From: PMG-095 sp037200885
GTDB taxonomy: Bacteria; Myxococcota_A; Polyangia; Polyangiales; Polyangiaceae
Assembly: GCA_037200885.1 (NCBI GenBank)
Contig: JBBCIN010000003.1
Location: forward strand, 930,001 to 994,000
Direction of reading: 5' to 3'
Length of the DNA: 64,000 nucleotides
Made by a program: the position numbers and the translations under genes. Under the pieces are notes generated by a model. The model worked only from the letters and a program-made list of their open reading frames with translations. It ran no database searches and was not told where the DNA came from. Positions 16,974-26,260 of the stretch are shown piece by piece (the first letter of the stretch is position 1; each line of letters starts with the position of its first letter).

Positions 16974-18992
16974 ATGTGGATTCATCGCCTGGGGCAGGTC
17001 ACGACAGCATTGGTACTGGCGGCTCAAATCGCGAGCTGCTCCCAGACGCCCGCGGCACGGCCACCACTCGGCGGACCGAGCGTGCCCGCGGCCACTCCCG
17101 GCATGGCGCAGCTCGCGAGCTCGGCCGGCGGAGCGCAGCCCAGCTCCGAGCCGTTGCCCGTCGGCAGTGACGACCCGGTATGGGGCGCAGCGACCGCGCC
17201 CGTAACGCTGATGGAGTTTTCGGATCTGCAGTGTCCGTTCTGTTCGCGCGTGCAGCCCACGATCAAAGCCCTGCAAGCCAAATACGGACCGAACCAACTG
17301 CGCGTCGTGTTCAAGCACAACCCGTTGCCGTTCCATGCGAACGCGCGGCCCGCGGCCAAGGTGGCCGACGCAGTACTGCATCAAGGCGGCTCGCCCGCGT
17401 TCTTCGCGTTCTTGGACCTGGCGTTCGAGGAACAACAAAAGCTCGGGGACGAGGCGCTCAGCGCCTGGGTGGCGCGCGTGGGGCTCGATCCCAAAGTCGT
17501 GCTGCTGCGTGCCGATTTGCCGGAAACGAACGACAAAATCGAGCGCGACATCGCCCTTTCGGCCAACGTCGGCGCCGATGGCACGCCCGCGTTTCGTATC
17601 AACGGCAAGAGCTTGACCGGCGCGCAACCGCTCGACTCTTTCACCAGCATCATCGACGCGGAGCTCGCCGCCGCAAACGAGTTGCTCCGCAAAGGCACCC
17701 CGGCGGAGGCGGTGTACAAGACGCGCGTCGCGGCCAACTACGTCGCCCCGAAGCCCGATCCAGACGACGACGAGCCCGAACGAGATCTCGTGATCTGGAA
17801 GGTACCAGTGAAGGGCGCGCCCACCATCGGTCCCAGCGACGCGCTGGTCACCATCGTCGAGTTCTTCGACTATCAGTGCCCCTATTGCCGACACGCCGAG
17901 GCCACCATGAATGATCTGATGGCGCGCTACCCGAAGGACGTGCGCGTGGTGCTGCGCCAGAATCCGTTGCCGTTCCATCCACGCGCGCTGCCGGCCGCGA
18001 ACCTCGCGCTCGAGGCCCGCGCTCGAAAGGGCGACGCCGGCTTCCTGGAGGCCAATCGCCGGTTGTTCGAGGGCAAGCTGGAAGAGAGCGACCTGCTGGC
18101 GCTGGGCAAGGAGCTCAAGCTCGACGAAAAGCGCTTGAAAAACGCGCTCGCGAACAATACCCACGCCGCCGAAATCGAGGCCGACATGGATCTCGCGAGC
18201 GACTTCAAGGCCTCGGGTACGCCGCACTTCTTCATCAATGGCCTGCGCCTATCGGGCGCGCAACCGCTCGAAAACTTCGTCACCGTGGTCGAAGCGCAGC
18301 TCAAGGTCGCGAACGCGTTGGTCGCCGCGGGCACCCCGCGCGCCGCCGTCTACGACGAGATCATGAAGCATGCGCAAGATCCGGACCCGCCAGAGCGCAA
18401 AGAGCTCCCCGCGCCCAACGCCGACAACCCCAGCCGCGGCCCGGTGAGCGCGCCGATCCTCATCCACGAGTTTGCGGACTTTCAGTGCCCGTTCTGTCAG
18501 AAGGTCGACAAAACGCTGACCGAGCTCGAGAAGGCCTACCCGAACAAGCTGCGCTTCGTCTGGCACGACTACCCGCTGTCGTTCCACGAACGCGCCCGCC
18601 CCGCCGCCATCGTCGCGCGCGAAGTCCGCGCTCAAAAAGGCGACGCGGGCTTCTGGAAGATCCACGATCTCTTGTTCAGCAGCGACACCGAATTGAACGA
18701 CGAAACACTGGCCAAATACACCGCCGCGCTCCATTTGGACCAGGCGCGCCTCAGCGCCGCCCAAACCGATGGCCGCTTCGACAGCGTGCTGGCCAAGGAC
18801 AAAGCCCTGGCCGAAGACGCCGGCATTCGTGGCACCCCCGCGTTCGTGATCAACGGTTACTATCTGTCCGGCGCCCAGCCCCTCAAAGCATTCAAACGCA
18901 TCATTCGCTACGCCCTCGCGCATCCAGCGCCCAAGCCGATCGTCGCCGCGCCCGTTGCAAAGCCCGCTCCAGCTGCGCCGCCGAAGCCCTGA
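16974..18992 (+). CDS. Lipoprotein with three tandem DsbA-like thioredoxin domains
   Basis: A 672-residue envelope protein. The signal peptide ends IASC (Cys at about 23), predicting lipidation. Three homologous DsbA/thioredoxin-fold domains follow, each with its own active site: C87-P-F-C90, C302-P-Y-C305 and C505-P-F-C508. The same landmarks recur in each: VTLMEFSDLQCPFC-like opening, NPLPFHxxARPAA helix, GTPAFxINGxxLxGAQPL close with the cis-Pro before the thioredoxin-fold beta strand. A Pro/Ala-rich linker ends the chain. Such domains oxidise, isomerise or reduce disulfides in exported proteins. Having three in a single polypeptide is unusual; most DsbA proteins have about 200 residues and one site. 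Confidence 0.9.
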   Translation: MWIHRLGQVTTALVLAAQIASCSQTPAARPPLGGPSVPAATPGMAQLASSAGGAQPSSEPLPVGSDDPVWGAATAPVTLMEFSDLQCPFCSRVQPTIKALQAKYGPNQLRVVFKHNPLPFHANARPAAKVADAVLHQGGSPAFFAFLDLAFEEQQKLGDEALSAWVARVGLDPKVVLLRADLPETNDKIERDIALSANVGADGTPAFRINGKSLTGAQPLDSFTSIIDAELAAANELLRKGTPAEAVYKTRVAANYVAPKPDPDDDEPERDLVIWKVPVKGAPTIGPSDALVTIVEFFDYQCPYCRHAEATMNDLMARYPKDVRVVLRQNPLPFHPRALPAANLALEARARKGDAGFLEANRRLFEGKLEESDLLALGKELKLDEKRLKNALANNTHAAEIEADMDLASDFKASGTPHFFINGLRLSGAQPLENFVTVVEAQLKVANALVAAGTPRAAVYDEIMKHAQDPDPPERKELPAPNADNPSRGPVSAPILIHEFADFQCPFCQKVDKTLTELEKAYPNKLRFVWHDYPLSFHERARPAAIVAREVRAQKGDAGFWKIHDLLFSSDTELNDETLAKYTAALHLDQARLSAAQTDGRFDSVLAKDKALAEDAGIRGTPAFVINGYYLSGAQPLKAFKRIIRYALAHPAPKPIVAAPVAKPAPAAPPKP

Positions 18993-19052
18993 GGGCACCG
19001 CGCTCGCTTGGTATTTGGCGGGCAAACAAGCGCAGAGCGATCTAGGGGCGGG

Positions 19053-20303
19053 CTACAGCATCACGCCCGCGACGCAGGCCACGAGACACGTCGCCAGCAG
19101 TCCGCCGAACATGGCTTTGAGCGCGAGCCGCGAGATGTCGCCGCGGCGATCCGGCGCGAGTCCAGAGTAGCCGCCGATTTGAATGCCGATACTGCCGAAG
19201 TTGGCGAAGCCGCACAGCGCGTAGGCGGTGATCACGCGGCCGCGTTCGGTCAGCCAGTGCGGATCTTTGGTCAGCATTTCGGCCATGTGTGAATACGCGA
19301 CGAACTCGTTCAGGACCGTCTTTTGGCCGAGGAGTTGACCCACTTTGAGCACGTCCGCGTTGGGAATGCCCATCACCCAGGCGAGCGGCGAAAATACCCA
19401 ACCGAAGACCAGTTCCAAACTGATCGGGCGCGCGAAGATGGCACTGCCGAGGTAGCCCAACGCAGCGTTGAGCATGGCCGTCAGTGCCAAGAACACGACC
19501 AGCATCCCGCCGACGTTGACGGCCAAGCGGATACCGTCGCCGGTGCCTTGCGCAATTGCGTCGAGGAAGTTCTCGCTCGCCTGCGGGATGTTGACGCGGG
19601 CTTCGTGCTCGTAGTCGCGCCCCGCTTCTTCGGGCAACATCAACTTGGCGATGACCAAAGAGGCTGGCGCGCTCATCACGCTGCAGGCGATCAAATGGCC
19701 GGCGATGCCTGGCACGGCGTGGCTGAGCATCGCCACGTAGGCGGCGAGCACACCGCCCGCGGTGGTGGCAAAGCCCGCCACCATGCAAGCGTTGAGCTCG
19801 GAGACCGACATTTTGGCCAAATAGGGCTTGATCGCCAAGGGAGCTTCGGTCTGCCCGACGAAGATGTCCGCCACGGTGGAGAAGCTTTCGGCGCCGCTCG
19901 TGCCCAAGACGCGCATCAAGAGTCGCCCCACGCCCTCGATGATGAAGGGCATCACCCGCAGGTGATAGAGCAAGGACATCAGCGCCGAGAAGAACAGGAT
20001 CGTGGGCAACACCTGAAATGCGAGGATAAAGCCGAACGAAGCCGGATCGGTCGTCAAGCGGCCGAACAGGAAGCTTGCGCCATCTCGGCTGAAAGCGAGC
20101 AAGCGATCGACCGCGTCGTTGCCGAGCAAGAACAAGCGACTCGCGGGTGTGCGCAGCACGATCACCGCGAACGCGATCAGCATCAGGAGGCCACCGCCGA
20201 CCGTGCGCAGCTTGACCAGGCGGCGGCGTTCGGCCGGGCAGAGCGCGAACGCTAGCGCCATCATGACGAGCATTCCGAACGCGCTGATCGCCCGCTCGCC
20301 CAT
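19053..20303 (-). CDS. nupC: Concentrative nucleoside transporter (NupC/CNT family)
   Basis: A 416-residue inner-membrane permease that imports nucleosides with a cation (H+ or Na+). The family motifs are visible: VFVGQTEAPL-like segment (DIFVGQTEAPLAIKPYL), GFATTAGGVLAAYV, KTVLNEFVAYSHM and ALCGFANFGSIGIQIGG. Length and multiple transmembrane helices are normal. Its start lies 9 bases downstream of the argG stop, so it is probably expressed with argG and the lipoprotein upstream. No pyrimidine or purine salvage gene is adjacent. Confidence 0.95.
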   Translation of the reverse strand: MGERAISAFGMLVMMALAFALCPAERRRLVKLRTVGGGLLMLIAFAVIVLRTPASRLFLLGNDAVDRLLAFSRDGASFLFGRLTTDPASFGFILAFQVLPTILFFSALMSLLYHLRVMPFIIEGVGRLLMRVLGTSGAESFSTVADIFVGQTEAPLAIKPYLAKMSVSELNACMVAGFATTAGGVLAAYVAMLSHAVPGIAGHLIACSVMSAPASLVIAKLMLPEEAGRDYEHEARVNIPQASENFLDAIAQGTGDGIRLAVNVGGMLVVFLALTAMLNAALGYLGSAIFARPISLELVFGWVFSPLAWVMGIPNADVLKVGQLLGQKTVLNEFVAYSHMAEMLTKDPHWLTERGRVITAYALCGFANFGSIGIQIGGYSGLAPDRRGDISRLALKAMFGGLLATCLVACVAGVML

Positions 20304-20312
20304 CGGCGACGA

Positions 20313-21662
20313 TTATTTCTCGGTCTTCCCGAGCAGCTCGGGCAAGGGGCTGGCGGTCGCGGCCGCGCTCAGGCGCGCCACGCTTTCCAGGTGGTGAATC
20401 AAGAAATTGCGATTGTCGGTGATCGACAGATTTTGCATCTCGAGCGCGCCGATGCGATCGGCGGGCGAGAACGCGGGATCCTCCACGCGCTCCATCGATA
20501 GCTTCTCTGGCGCGTAGGCCATGTACTCGGCCTTGGTCTCCATGATCGAGTAGTCGTCACCGCGGCGCAGCTGCACCGTGACGCTACCCGTAACGCTGGG
20601 CGCAATCCAACGCGTGAGGCCGTCTTTGAGCATCATGGCTTCGGGATCGAACCATTTGCCTTCGTACAGCACGCGGCCCAAACGCCGACCGAGCGTGAAG
20701 TACAAATCAAGCGTATTTTCGTTGTGCACGGCTGACAGCAAGCGCTCGTACGCGATGTGGAGCAGCGCCATTGCCGGCGCTTCGTAGATGCCGCGGCTCT
20801 TGGCGTCGATCACGCGATTTTCGATCTGGTCGCTCATGCCCAGGCCGTGGCGACCGCCGATGCGATTGGCCTCCAGCACCAAGTCGATCAGCTTCGTGAA
20901 GCGCTTGCCGTTGATGGCCACCGGAAAGCCGGCCTCGAACTCGACCGTGACGTCTTCCGCGGCGATCGCGAGTTCGGGCTTCCAATGAGCCACGCCCATG
21001 ATCGGCTGCACGATGTGCATGCCCTTGTTCAAGTGCTCGAGGTCTTTGGCCTCGTGCGTGGCGCCCAGCACGTTGGCGTCCGTGCTGTACGCTTTTTCCG
21101 TGCTCATCGTGTACGGGCGCCCGATTTTCTTCAGGTACTCGCTCATTTCGGTGCGGCCACCGAAGGCGTCCACGAACTGCTGATCGAGCCACGGCTTGTA
21201 GATCTTCAAGTTCGGGTTGGTCAAAATGCCATAGCGGTAGAAGCGCTGGATGTCGTTGCCCTTGTGGGTGCTGCCATCCCCGAACACGTGCACGTCGTCC
21301 TCGCGCATGGCGCGGATGATGGCGGTCGTGGTCACCGCGCGACCGAGCGGCGTGGTGTTGAAGTATTTCTTGCCGCCGCTCGACAGGTGGAACGCGCCGC
21401 ATTGAATGGCGACGATGCCTTCGCGCGCCATCGCTTCGCGACAATCGATCAAGCGCGCTTCGACCGCGCCATGCTCGCGCGCGATGGGCGGAATCGTGGC
21501 CGGGTCGCTCTCGTCCGGCTGGGCCAGATCCGCGGTGTACGCGAACACCTTCATGCCCTTTTCGCTCAGCCAAGCGACGGCACAGCGCGTGTCCAGACCC
21601 CCAGAAAATGCGATCCCGAGACGAGTGCCCTCGGGCGGCAGCGTACGATAAATGCGGCTCAT
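20313..21662 (-). CDS. argG: Argininosuccinate synthase
   Basis: A 449-residue cytosolic enzyme that condenses citrulline and aspartate with ATP, the penultimate step of arginine synthesis. The PP-loop AFSGGLDT is at about 19-25. The citrulline- and aspartate-binding regions (KYFNTTPLGRAVTTT, GDGSTHKGNDIQRF, HGLGMSDQIENRVI) are intact. The long form and its sequence correspond to the E. coli-type ArgG rather than the shorter 400-residue Gram-positive type. The start MSRIYRTL is clear. No argH or other arginine gene is in the window. Confidence 0.96.
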   Translation of the reverse strand: MSRIYRTLPPEGTRLGIAFSGGLDTRCAVAWLSEKGMKVFAYTADLAQPDESDPATIPPIAREHGAVEARLIDCREAMAREGIVAIQCGAFHLSSGGKKYFNTTPLGRAVTTTAIIRAMREDDVHVFGDGSTHKGNDIQRFYRYGILTNPNLKIYKPWLDQQFVDAFGGRTEMSEYLKKIGRPYTMSTEKAYSTDANVLGATHEAKDLEHLNKGMHIVQPIMGVAHWKPELAIAAEDVTVEFEAGFPVAINGKRFTKLIDLVLEANRIGGRHGLGMSDQIENRVIDAKSRGIYEAPAMALLHIAYERLLSAVHNENTLDLYFTLGRRLGRVLYEGKWFDPEAMMLKDGLTRWIAPSVTGSVTVQLRRGDDYSIMETKAEYMAYAPEKLSMERVEDPAFSPADRIGALEMQNLSITDNRNFLIHHLESVARLSAAATASPLPELLGKTEK

Positions 21663-21714
21663 GGCGCGCCCTGCCTAGCACGAGCCGTAGCGGGCGAACA
21701 GACGGGCGCGCCCG

Positions 21715-22668
21715 TTACATTGCCGAAGGCACGGCACTGCCGACGGTAACGACCTGGGTCGTCTCCGCCAGCAACTTTTCGCCGCTACCCGCTTCTTGGA
21801 CTCGACCCTGCCCCAAGTCGACGACCTCGATCTGAATCTCCAGCGCGATGGTCGCCTTTTCCGTGGTGCGGAATCCAAAATCGATGCCGGTCAGGCCGGC
21901 GATCACGGCGGGAATGTACGGCGCGATCAACGGGTCATCGTAGGAGTGATTGAGGAAGTTGAAGGCGTGATTGGCGTAGATCGGCAAGGGATCGGACATC
22001 ATGTCCGGGTCCGTTTGCACGCCGTTGGGCGGAGGCGGCGGGAACTTGATCATGTTTTGCACGGTGGCAAAGTCGACCGCCATCTCGTTCATGTCATCGA
22101 ACGTGAACGTTCCGTGACGGCGCGATGATGCACCCGCTCCCTTGCCTTCGAGCACGTAGTAGTGGTCGATGCCGGAACTGTTCGGTTGAAACGTCTGCTC
22201 CTCGGCGTCGGTCAGCGTCATGCCAGGGTAGTAACGCCCGAACTCGTTCCAGGGGTCGACCAGCAGCTCGACCACACGCTGGTCTTGGTCGAGGTTGCTC
22301 AGTGTCCAGGTGAGCTGCACCTTCACGTCTTGGTTGGTGATCCACGGCTTCTTGCCGTAGGGCTCGACGTCGACCTGGTTCAGCGCATCGGCCTGTGCGG
22401 GGCTCGGATCCAGAATCGGAAATTGCAGCCCGCGCTTGACCTCGAACAGCTGCGTCTCACCATCATCGAAGATCGGCGCGACGTCGGGCGTGATGCCGAC
22501 CTCTTCGGGCTCCAAGTTGCGCGATTGCTCCTGCGAGCCGCAACCAACGGCGAACAGCGCACAGCCCAAGCCGACAAACACCGACAGCCGCTGGGGGCAG
22601 CAAGCCCACGCTTCGGGGCGCTTCGCCCCCGCTCCGGTCCGGATGGATTGCCCGATTTTTCGCATCAT
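21715..22668 (-). CDS. Predicted lipoprotein, uncharacterised
   Basis: A 317-residue protein with a long signal region ending FAVGC (Cys about 43), so probably a lipoprotein. The mature part has beta-rich segments (VKVQLTWTLSNLDQDQRVVELLVDPW-like pattern) with several aromatic residues, and a proline run PPPPPNG near the middle. I do not recognise a family. ATG 22668 and the immediately following ATG 22665 are both possible starts. It lies 52 bases upstream of argG, in the same direction, and so may head the argG-nupC transcript. Confidence 0.6.
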   Translation of the reverse strand: MMRKIGQSIRTGAGAKRPEAWACCPQRLSVFVGLGCALFAVGCGSQEQSRNLEPEEVGITPDVAPIFDDGETQLFEVKRGLQFPILDPSPAQADALNQVDVEPYGKKPWITNQDVKVQLTWTLSNLDQDQRVVELLVDPWNEFGRYYPGMTLTDAEEQTFQPNSSGIDHYYVLEGKGAGASSRRHGTFTFDDMNEMAVDFATVQNMIKFPPPPPNGVQTDPDMMSDPLPIYANHAFNFLNHSYDDPLIAPYIPAVIAGLTGIDFGFRTTEKATIALEIQIEVVDLGQGRVQEAGSGEKLLAETTQVVTVGSAVPSAM

Positions 22669-22741
22669 TTGAGGACTCGTTCGGCGAGAGCTTTGGACTA
22701 TGCCAAGGGCGTGCCACGCGCCGCGGCCGCGGCGCCCAGCG

Positions 22742-24160
22742 CTACTTTTTCCCGGGCCTGAAGGCGAATGGAAAACTCGCGCCGGAGGCTTTGTCTGCCG
22801 TCGGAAACTGCAAGCGGTTGAACTGCCGCAAGATGCAACCTTCGACGCGCGGATTGTTCAAGGATGAGCCCGTGATGCTCGCGCTCGATACCGAGCCGCC
22901 GGGACTTACGCTGAACGCAACACCCACGCTGCCCTTGAGCGTCGGATCGTGCGCCGAAGCTATCTCATAGCAGGCTTGGAACGCGCCCATGCGCGACATC
23001 ACCACGCGCCGGATCTGCTCCGCCGAGAGCCCTTGTCCGGCCACGACCGCAGCCTTGCCCGCGACCTTGTGCTCGCCATCACCGCTGCCATTGCCATTGC
23101 CCGAGCCGTCACCGCCGCCGAGCCCGCCTTTGCCGTTGCCGCCCAGGCCGCGCCCGCCCGGGCCGCCCGAGCCCGAACCAAACCCGCCGCCTCTGCCCGG
23201 GCCCCAGCCCGTGTCGAGCGCGCCCGAGCCGAACGGCACGCCGCCCGGTGCGTCGCCACCGCCGCCTTTGCCCGAACCCTTGAGGCCGGTCCCGCTGCCC
23301 GCACCAAGCACGATCTGATCCGAGCGCAAACCGCCGAGCGCATCGGCGACCGAGCTGATCGTGCCGAGGGTCTTCTTGATTTCGTCGCCCACGTCGCTCG
23401 ACAAGGCTTCGGACATGCCGCCCAAGCCCGCACGGATCTCGCCTGTCTGCTTGGTCGTCGTCTCTTTGCCGTTGCGCCCCAGTTTGCCCTCGGCACCCGC
23501 GATCTTCTTCCCGCCGCCTTGTTCCTTCTTGTCCTTGGCGCCCGGGTCTTTGATGCCCTGACCTTTGTCCTCCTCTTTGCCCACGTCGGGCATGGGCGGC
23601 GGCGTGTCGAGGTCCTTGAGATTGAACTGCAGCTCGAGCTCTTGCTGGCTGGTCAGCTCGAGCGGCTTGGGAATGCCCTGTGGCGTGGTGATGGCCCAAA
23701 TCAATGCCAAGCCACCGCCCACCGCGACCATCGCGAAGATGAACGAGAGTAGCAGCGCCCAGTCCGGACGGCGACGGCGACGGATGATCGGCGCGCCGTG
23801 CGTGAACTGGAAAAAGACCGAGAAATTACCGTACTGAATCAGCCCGTAGTCGCCCGCAACGATCGGAATCGGCGCGCCCGAACGGCCGAGCTCCGCCGGA
23901 TTCTCGCGACGACCGCGCAGCACGAGCTCACCACCGGTCGACCCCCGCGCATCGAGCTCCCAACCCGTGCCCACTGCGCGCACCGGAAAATCCGCGACCT
24001 GCGAGCCGTCCGGCTTAGCGACGAGATTGCCCTCGCCGTCACTCAACTTCAGGGATTGTCCCTTGTCGAGATTCTGCACGGCGAGCACGGTCGTACCCCA
24101 CACGGCAGCGGTACGAAGCACGATCGGTAGCGTCTCAGGCGGGGGGGAGGGAGTGCTCAT
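22742..24160 (-). CDS. AgmX/PglI C-terminal domain protein (TonB-like energy transducer type)
   Basis: A 472-residue membrane protein. An N-terminal cytoplasmic domain of about 130 residues is followed by a basic patch (IIRRRRRPDW), one transmembrane helix (about 137-160) and a long periplasmic region rich in Lys, then in Gly/Ser (about 290-370). The last 90 residues (GLSAEQIRRVVMSRMGAFQACYE, then GSVGVAFSVSPGGSVSSASITGSSL) are the AgmX/PglI-type domain found in adventurous-gliding proteins of Myxococcus, which resembles a TonB-like C-terminus. It overlaps the upstream gene by 4 bases (ATGA). A role in envelope-spanning force transfer or polar assembly is inferred from the family. Confidence 0.8.
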   Translation of the reverse strand: MSTPSPPPETLPIVLRTAAVWGTTVLAVQNLDKGQSLKLSDGEGNLVAKPDGSQVADFPVRAVGTGWELDARGSTGGELVLRGRRENPAELGRSGAPIPIVAGDYGLIQYGNFSVFFQFTHGAPIIRRRRRPDWALLLSFIFAMVAVGGGLALIWAITTPQGIPKPLELTSQQELELQFNLKDLDTPPPMPDVGKEEDKGQGIKDPGAKDKKEQGGGKKIAGAEGKLGRNGKETTTKQTGEIRAGLGGMSEALSSDVGDEIKKTLGTISSVADALGGLRSDQIVLGAGSGTGLKGSGKGGGGDAPGGVPFGSGALDTGWGPGRGGGFGSGSGGPGGRGLGGNGKGGLGGGDGSGNGNGSGDGEHKVAGKAAVVAGQGLSAEQIRRVVMSRMGAFQACYEIASAHDPTLKGSVGVAFSVSPGGSVSSASITGSSLNNPRVEGCILRQFNRLQFPTADKASGASFPFAFRPGKK

Positions 24161-24642
24161 CGCAGCGACGGATTGTTCCGAGTATCAGACAGTTCACGCA
24201 TGAATGAACGATGACCCAAGAGCCCGGCGTCGAACTCAGCCCGCACGCGGCGCAAAAAGTAAATGATTTGCGGCGACTTCAAGCGACCCTCGACCTCGAT
24301 CGTGCCGAACTTGTAGGTCTTCACGCCCTCTTTGCTTTCCTTCGTCTCTTTGACGGCAGCCGTCGCAGAAGCGTTAGGGGTGGCCTTCGTGGCGCTGGTT
24401 CCCGCGGCTTTTACCGCGCTGGGCTCGCCCTTGTCCGGCTTCTCGTCATCCCCTTTGGCGTCTGCGCTCGTCGCATTTGCTTCGGGCTCGGCCTTCTTCG
24501 GATTTTTCTTGGGGGTTTTGCTCTGCGCGGCCCCGTGCGGCTTGGCCTTCGGCGCGGCCTCCGCAGTGCGAGCCCCGAGCGCGAAGCCGCACAGCGCCAC
24601 GCACAGCGCGCACGGCCCCAGCGCAGAGATCCGACGACTCAT
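24157..24642 (-). CDS. Small exported Lys/Ala-rich protein preceding the AgmX-like gene
   Basis: A 161-residue protein with a signal peptide (LGPCALCVALCGFALGARTAEA). A disordered Lys/Ala/Pro linker of about 80 residues follows. The conserved C-terminus, YKFGTIEVEGRLKSPQIIYFL followed by RVRAEFDAG, probably forms a small folded element. Its stop overlaps the ATG of the AgmX-like gene (ATGA), so the two proteins are made together and likely act in the same envelope complex. I know of no function for it on its own. Confidence 0.65.
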   Translation of the reverse strand: MSRRISALGPCALCVALCGFALGARTAEAAPKAKPHGAAQSKTPKKNPKKAEPEANATSADAKGDDEKPDKGEPSAVKAAGTSATKATPNASATAAVKETKESKEGVKTYKFGTIEVEGRLKSPQIIYFLRRVRAEFDAGLLGHRSFMRELSDTRNNPSLR

Positions 24643-24825
24643 GATCGTCCCCGAGCATACGCGCCCCGCACAGCGAGATCTATAGCGCGACCACGCTCGG
24701 CCGGGCGTTCGAGGTCGTTACCGCGGGCAGATCACATGCACCCACAATTTCCGCAACTCCCCGGCGCTCGAGCCCGACAGGAATTCAAGCGTCAAACCCG
24801 ACGCGCAGGAAAAGGGAGCATTCAC

Positions 24826-25434
24826 ATGTCGATTGGCGCTACTGGCAGCAACTACATCAGTCACGACAGCATCGACGCTTGGATGGAGATGAAACTCGAC
24901 GATGCCTACGGCGAGATGCGAGCAGGGATGGATACCTCGGGACACCGCACGGATGCGGAGAAAGCTCTCAACGGTATCAAGAGTCAGCTCCTACAATCGA
25001 AGACGAATGGCAAAGACGCGAGCGAGGTCACCGCCGCGATGCACCAGGCCATCGACGAGTTCGGGGACGAATTTCCGGACGTCAAAAAGGCGTTGGAAGG
25101 GTTCGTCGAAACGCTCGACAAGCGCTCGGCAGACGCATTCAAGGCTGCCGAATCCCCGACCTATACCTCGGGGACAGATGCCGACGGAAATCAGATCACG
25201 GTCGAGGTCCCCCCGAGCCATTCTCCCGCACCCGTTTACATCGACACCAAGGAAGTCGATGACTGGACCACGGGCATCGGTAACGCAGTCGATGGCTTGG
25301 GCAAAGACGATCAGCTCGGCCTGCTCAACCTCAATCAACTGAACAGCCACATCAACCAGACCGAACAGATCGCGTCAGCGCTGATGGATTCGCGCAACAA
25401 GACGCTCGACTCAATCATCAACCGCATCGGCTAA
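24826..25434 (+). CDS. Possible type III secretion filament/tip-like protein (EspA/SseB size class)
   Basis: A 202-residue, largely helical, soluble and acidic protein with no signal peptide, no Cys and no transmembrane segment. The C-terminal 60 residues (VDDWTTGIGNAVDGLGKDD, then NLNQLNSHINQTEQIASAL, ending SIINRIG) have the amphipathic heptad pattern seen at the C-termini of type III filament and tip proteins. EspA and SseB have 190-200 residues and precede the two translocators in the same order as here. ATG 24826 has GGGAG eight bases upstream. It is the first of three closely spaced genes. The family call is inferred from size, helix pattern and position, not from a diagnostic motif. 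Confidence 0.5.
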   Translation: MSIGATGSNYISHDSIDAWMEMKLDDAYGEMRAGMDTSGHRTDAEKALNGIKSQLLQSKTNGKDASEVTAAMHQAIDEFGDEFPDVKKALEGFVETLDKRSADAFKAAESPTYTSGTDADGNQITVEVPPSHSPAPVYIDTKEVDDWTTGIGNAVDGLGKDDQLGLLNLNQLNSHINQTEQIASALMDSRNKTLDSIINRIG

Positions 25435-25462
25435 ACGGTGCGCAAGAGAGAGAGCGTTTCAG

Positions 25463-26257
25463 ATGTCACTATCCGTAGCTAGTAGTCATAGTCCGGTCAA
25501 CGCTTGGCAAGCTCACTCAACGGTCGATTCGCCTCCTAACCTGAACGGAGCCTGCGCTCTCTTGGCGGTGCTGATGCAAGCCCAGAGCTGTACGCAAGGC
25601 GGCGCCAAGACCGATGTCGAGCTCAGCGCCAAGAAGCTGGAGGAGCTGAAGCAGCAGTTGGCTGATGCCATCCAGCACGCCCAAGAGGCTGCAAAACATT
25701 CCGGCTTTCTCGGCTTTCTCGGCAAAATCTTCGGCAGCGAAATCGGCAAAATTGCCGGGGCGGTCGCTGCCATTGCGGCGACCATCGCCACCGGTGGCGC
25801 TGCGGGACCGTTGGTGCTCATGGCCGTTTCCGCGGCGCTCCAGGTGGCCGCAAAGGTGGGGGCAGAACTCGGGCTCGATCCCAAGTGGTGCATGGCACTG
25901 ACCATCGCAGCTGTAGCGGTCGGCTTTGGTAGCGGAGCGGGCGCCGGCCAGGCAGCGAGCGCTCTGGCGAATGGCGCGCATTATGTCGAGCTCGGCGCGA
26001 AGCTCACTGAGGGCGGAGCGACGATCGCCGGTGGAGTACTCAACTACGCCGCCGCCCGCTACCATGCTGATGATTTGAGCTACCAGGCCGACGCCAGTGG
26101 CTATCACGCAAGCCAGACAGCGACGCAGCTCAGCATGGACGATGCGTTCGCGCTGCTCGAGCGCGCCCTTCGCGCCGAACAACGCGAAACGAGCACGGTC
26201 GGCGAGATCGTTCAGAACGATTCCGACACCAACGCTGCCTTGTACAGCAGGATCTGA
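25463..26257 (+). CDS. Type III secretion major translocator-like protein (SctE/YopB/EspD type)
   Basis: A 264-residue protein without a signal peptide. An amphipathic coiled-coil-like helix (AKKLEELKQQLADAIQHAQE, about 56-75) leads into HSGFLGFLGKIFGSEIGKIAG and two hydrophobic segments (about 97-130 and 143-158), then a helical C-terminus ending DTNAALYSRI. A coiled coil, a KxxGxFGxIF-like junction, two membrane segments and a helical tail is the layout of YopB/IpaB/EspD pore formers. At 264 residues it is shorter than most (about 300-590). It starts 28 bases after the previous gene and ends 3 bases before the next. The 5' codons (CTA, GTA, AGT, CAT) are less GC-biased than its neighbours, hinting at acquisition. 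Confidence 0.6.
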   Translation: MSLSVASSHSPVNAWQAHSTVDSPPNLNGACALLAVLMQAQSCTQGGAKTDVELSAKKLEELKQQLADAIQHAQEAAKHSGFLGFLGKIFGSEIGKIAGAVAAIAATIATGGAAGPLVLMAVSAALQVAAKVGAELGLDPKWCMALTIAAVAVGFGSGAGAGQAASALANGAHYVELGAKLTEGGATIAGGVLNYAAARYHADDLSYQADASGYHASQTATQLSMDDAFALLERALRAEQRETSTVGEIVQNDSDTNAALYSRI

Positions 26258-26260
26258 TCA

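Noticed and set aside
24211..24825. Longer start for the first translocon-like protein
   Set aside because: The extension is antisense to the small exported protein gene; ATG 24826 has a good ribosome site and the protein composition changes there.
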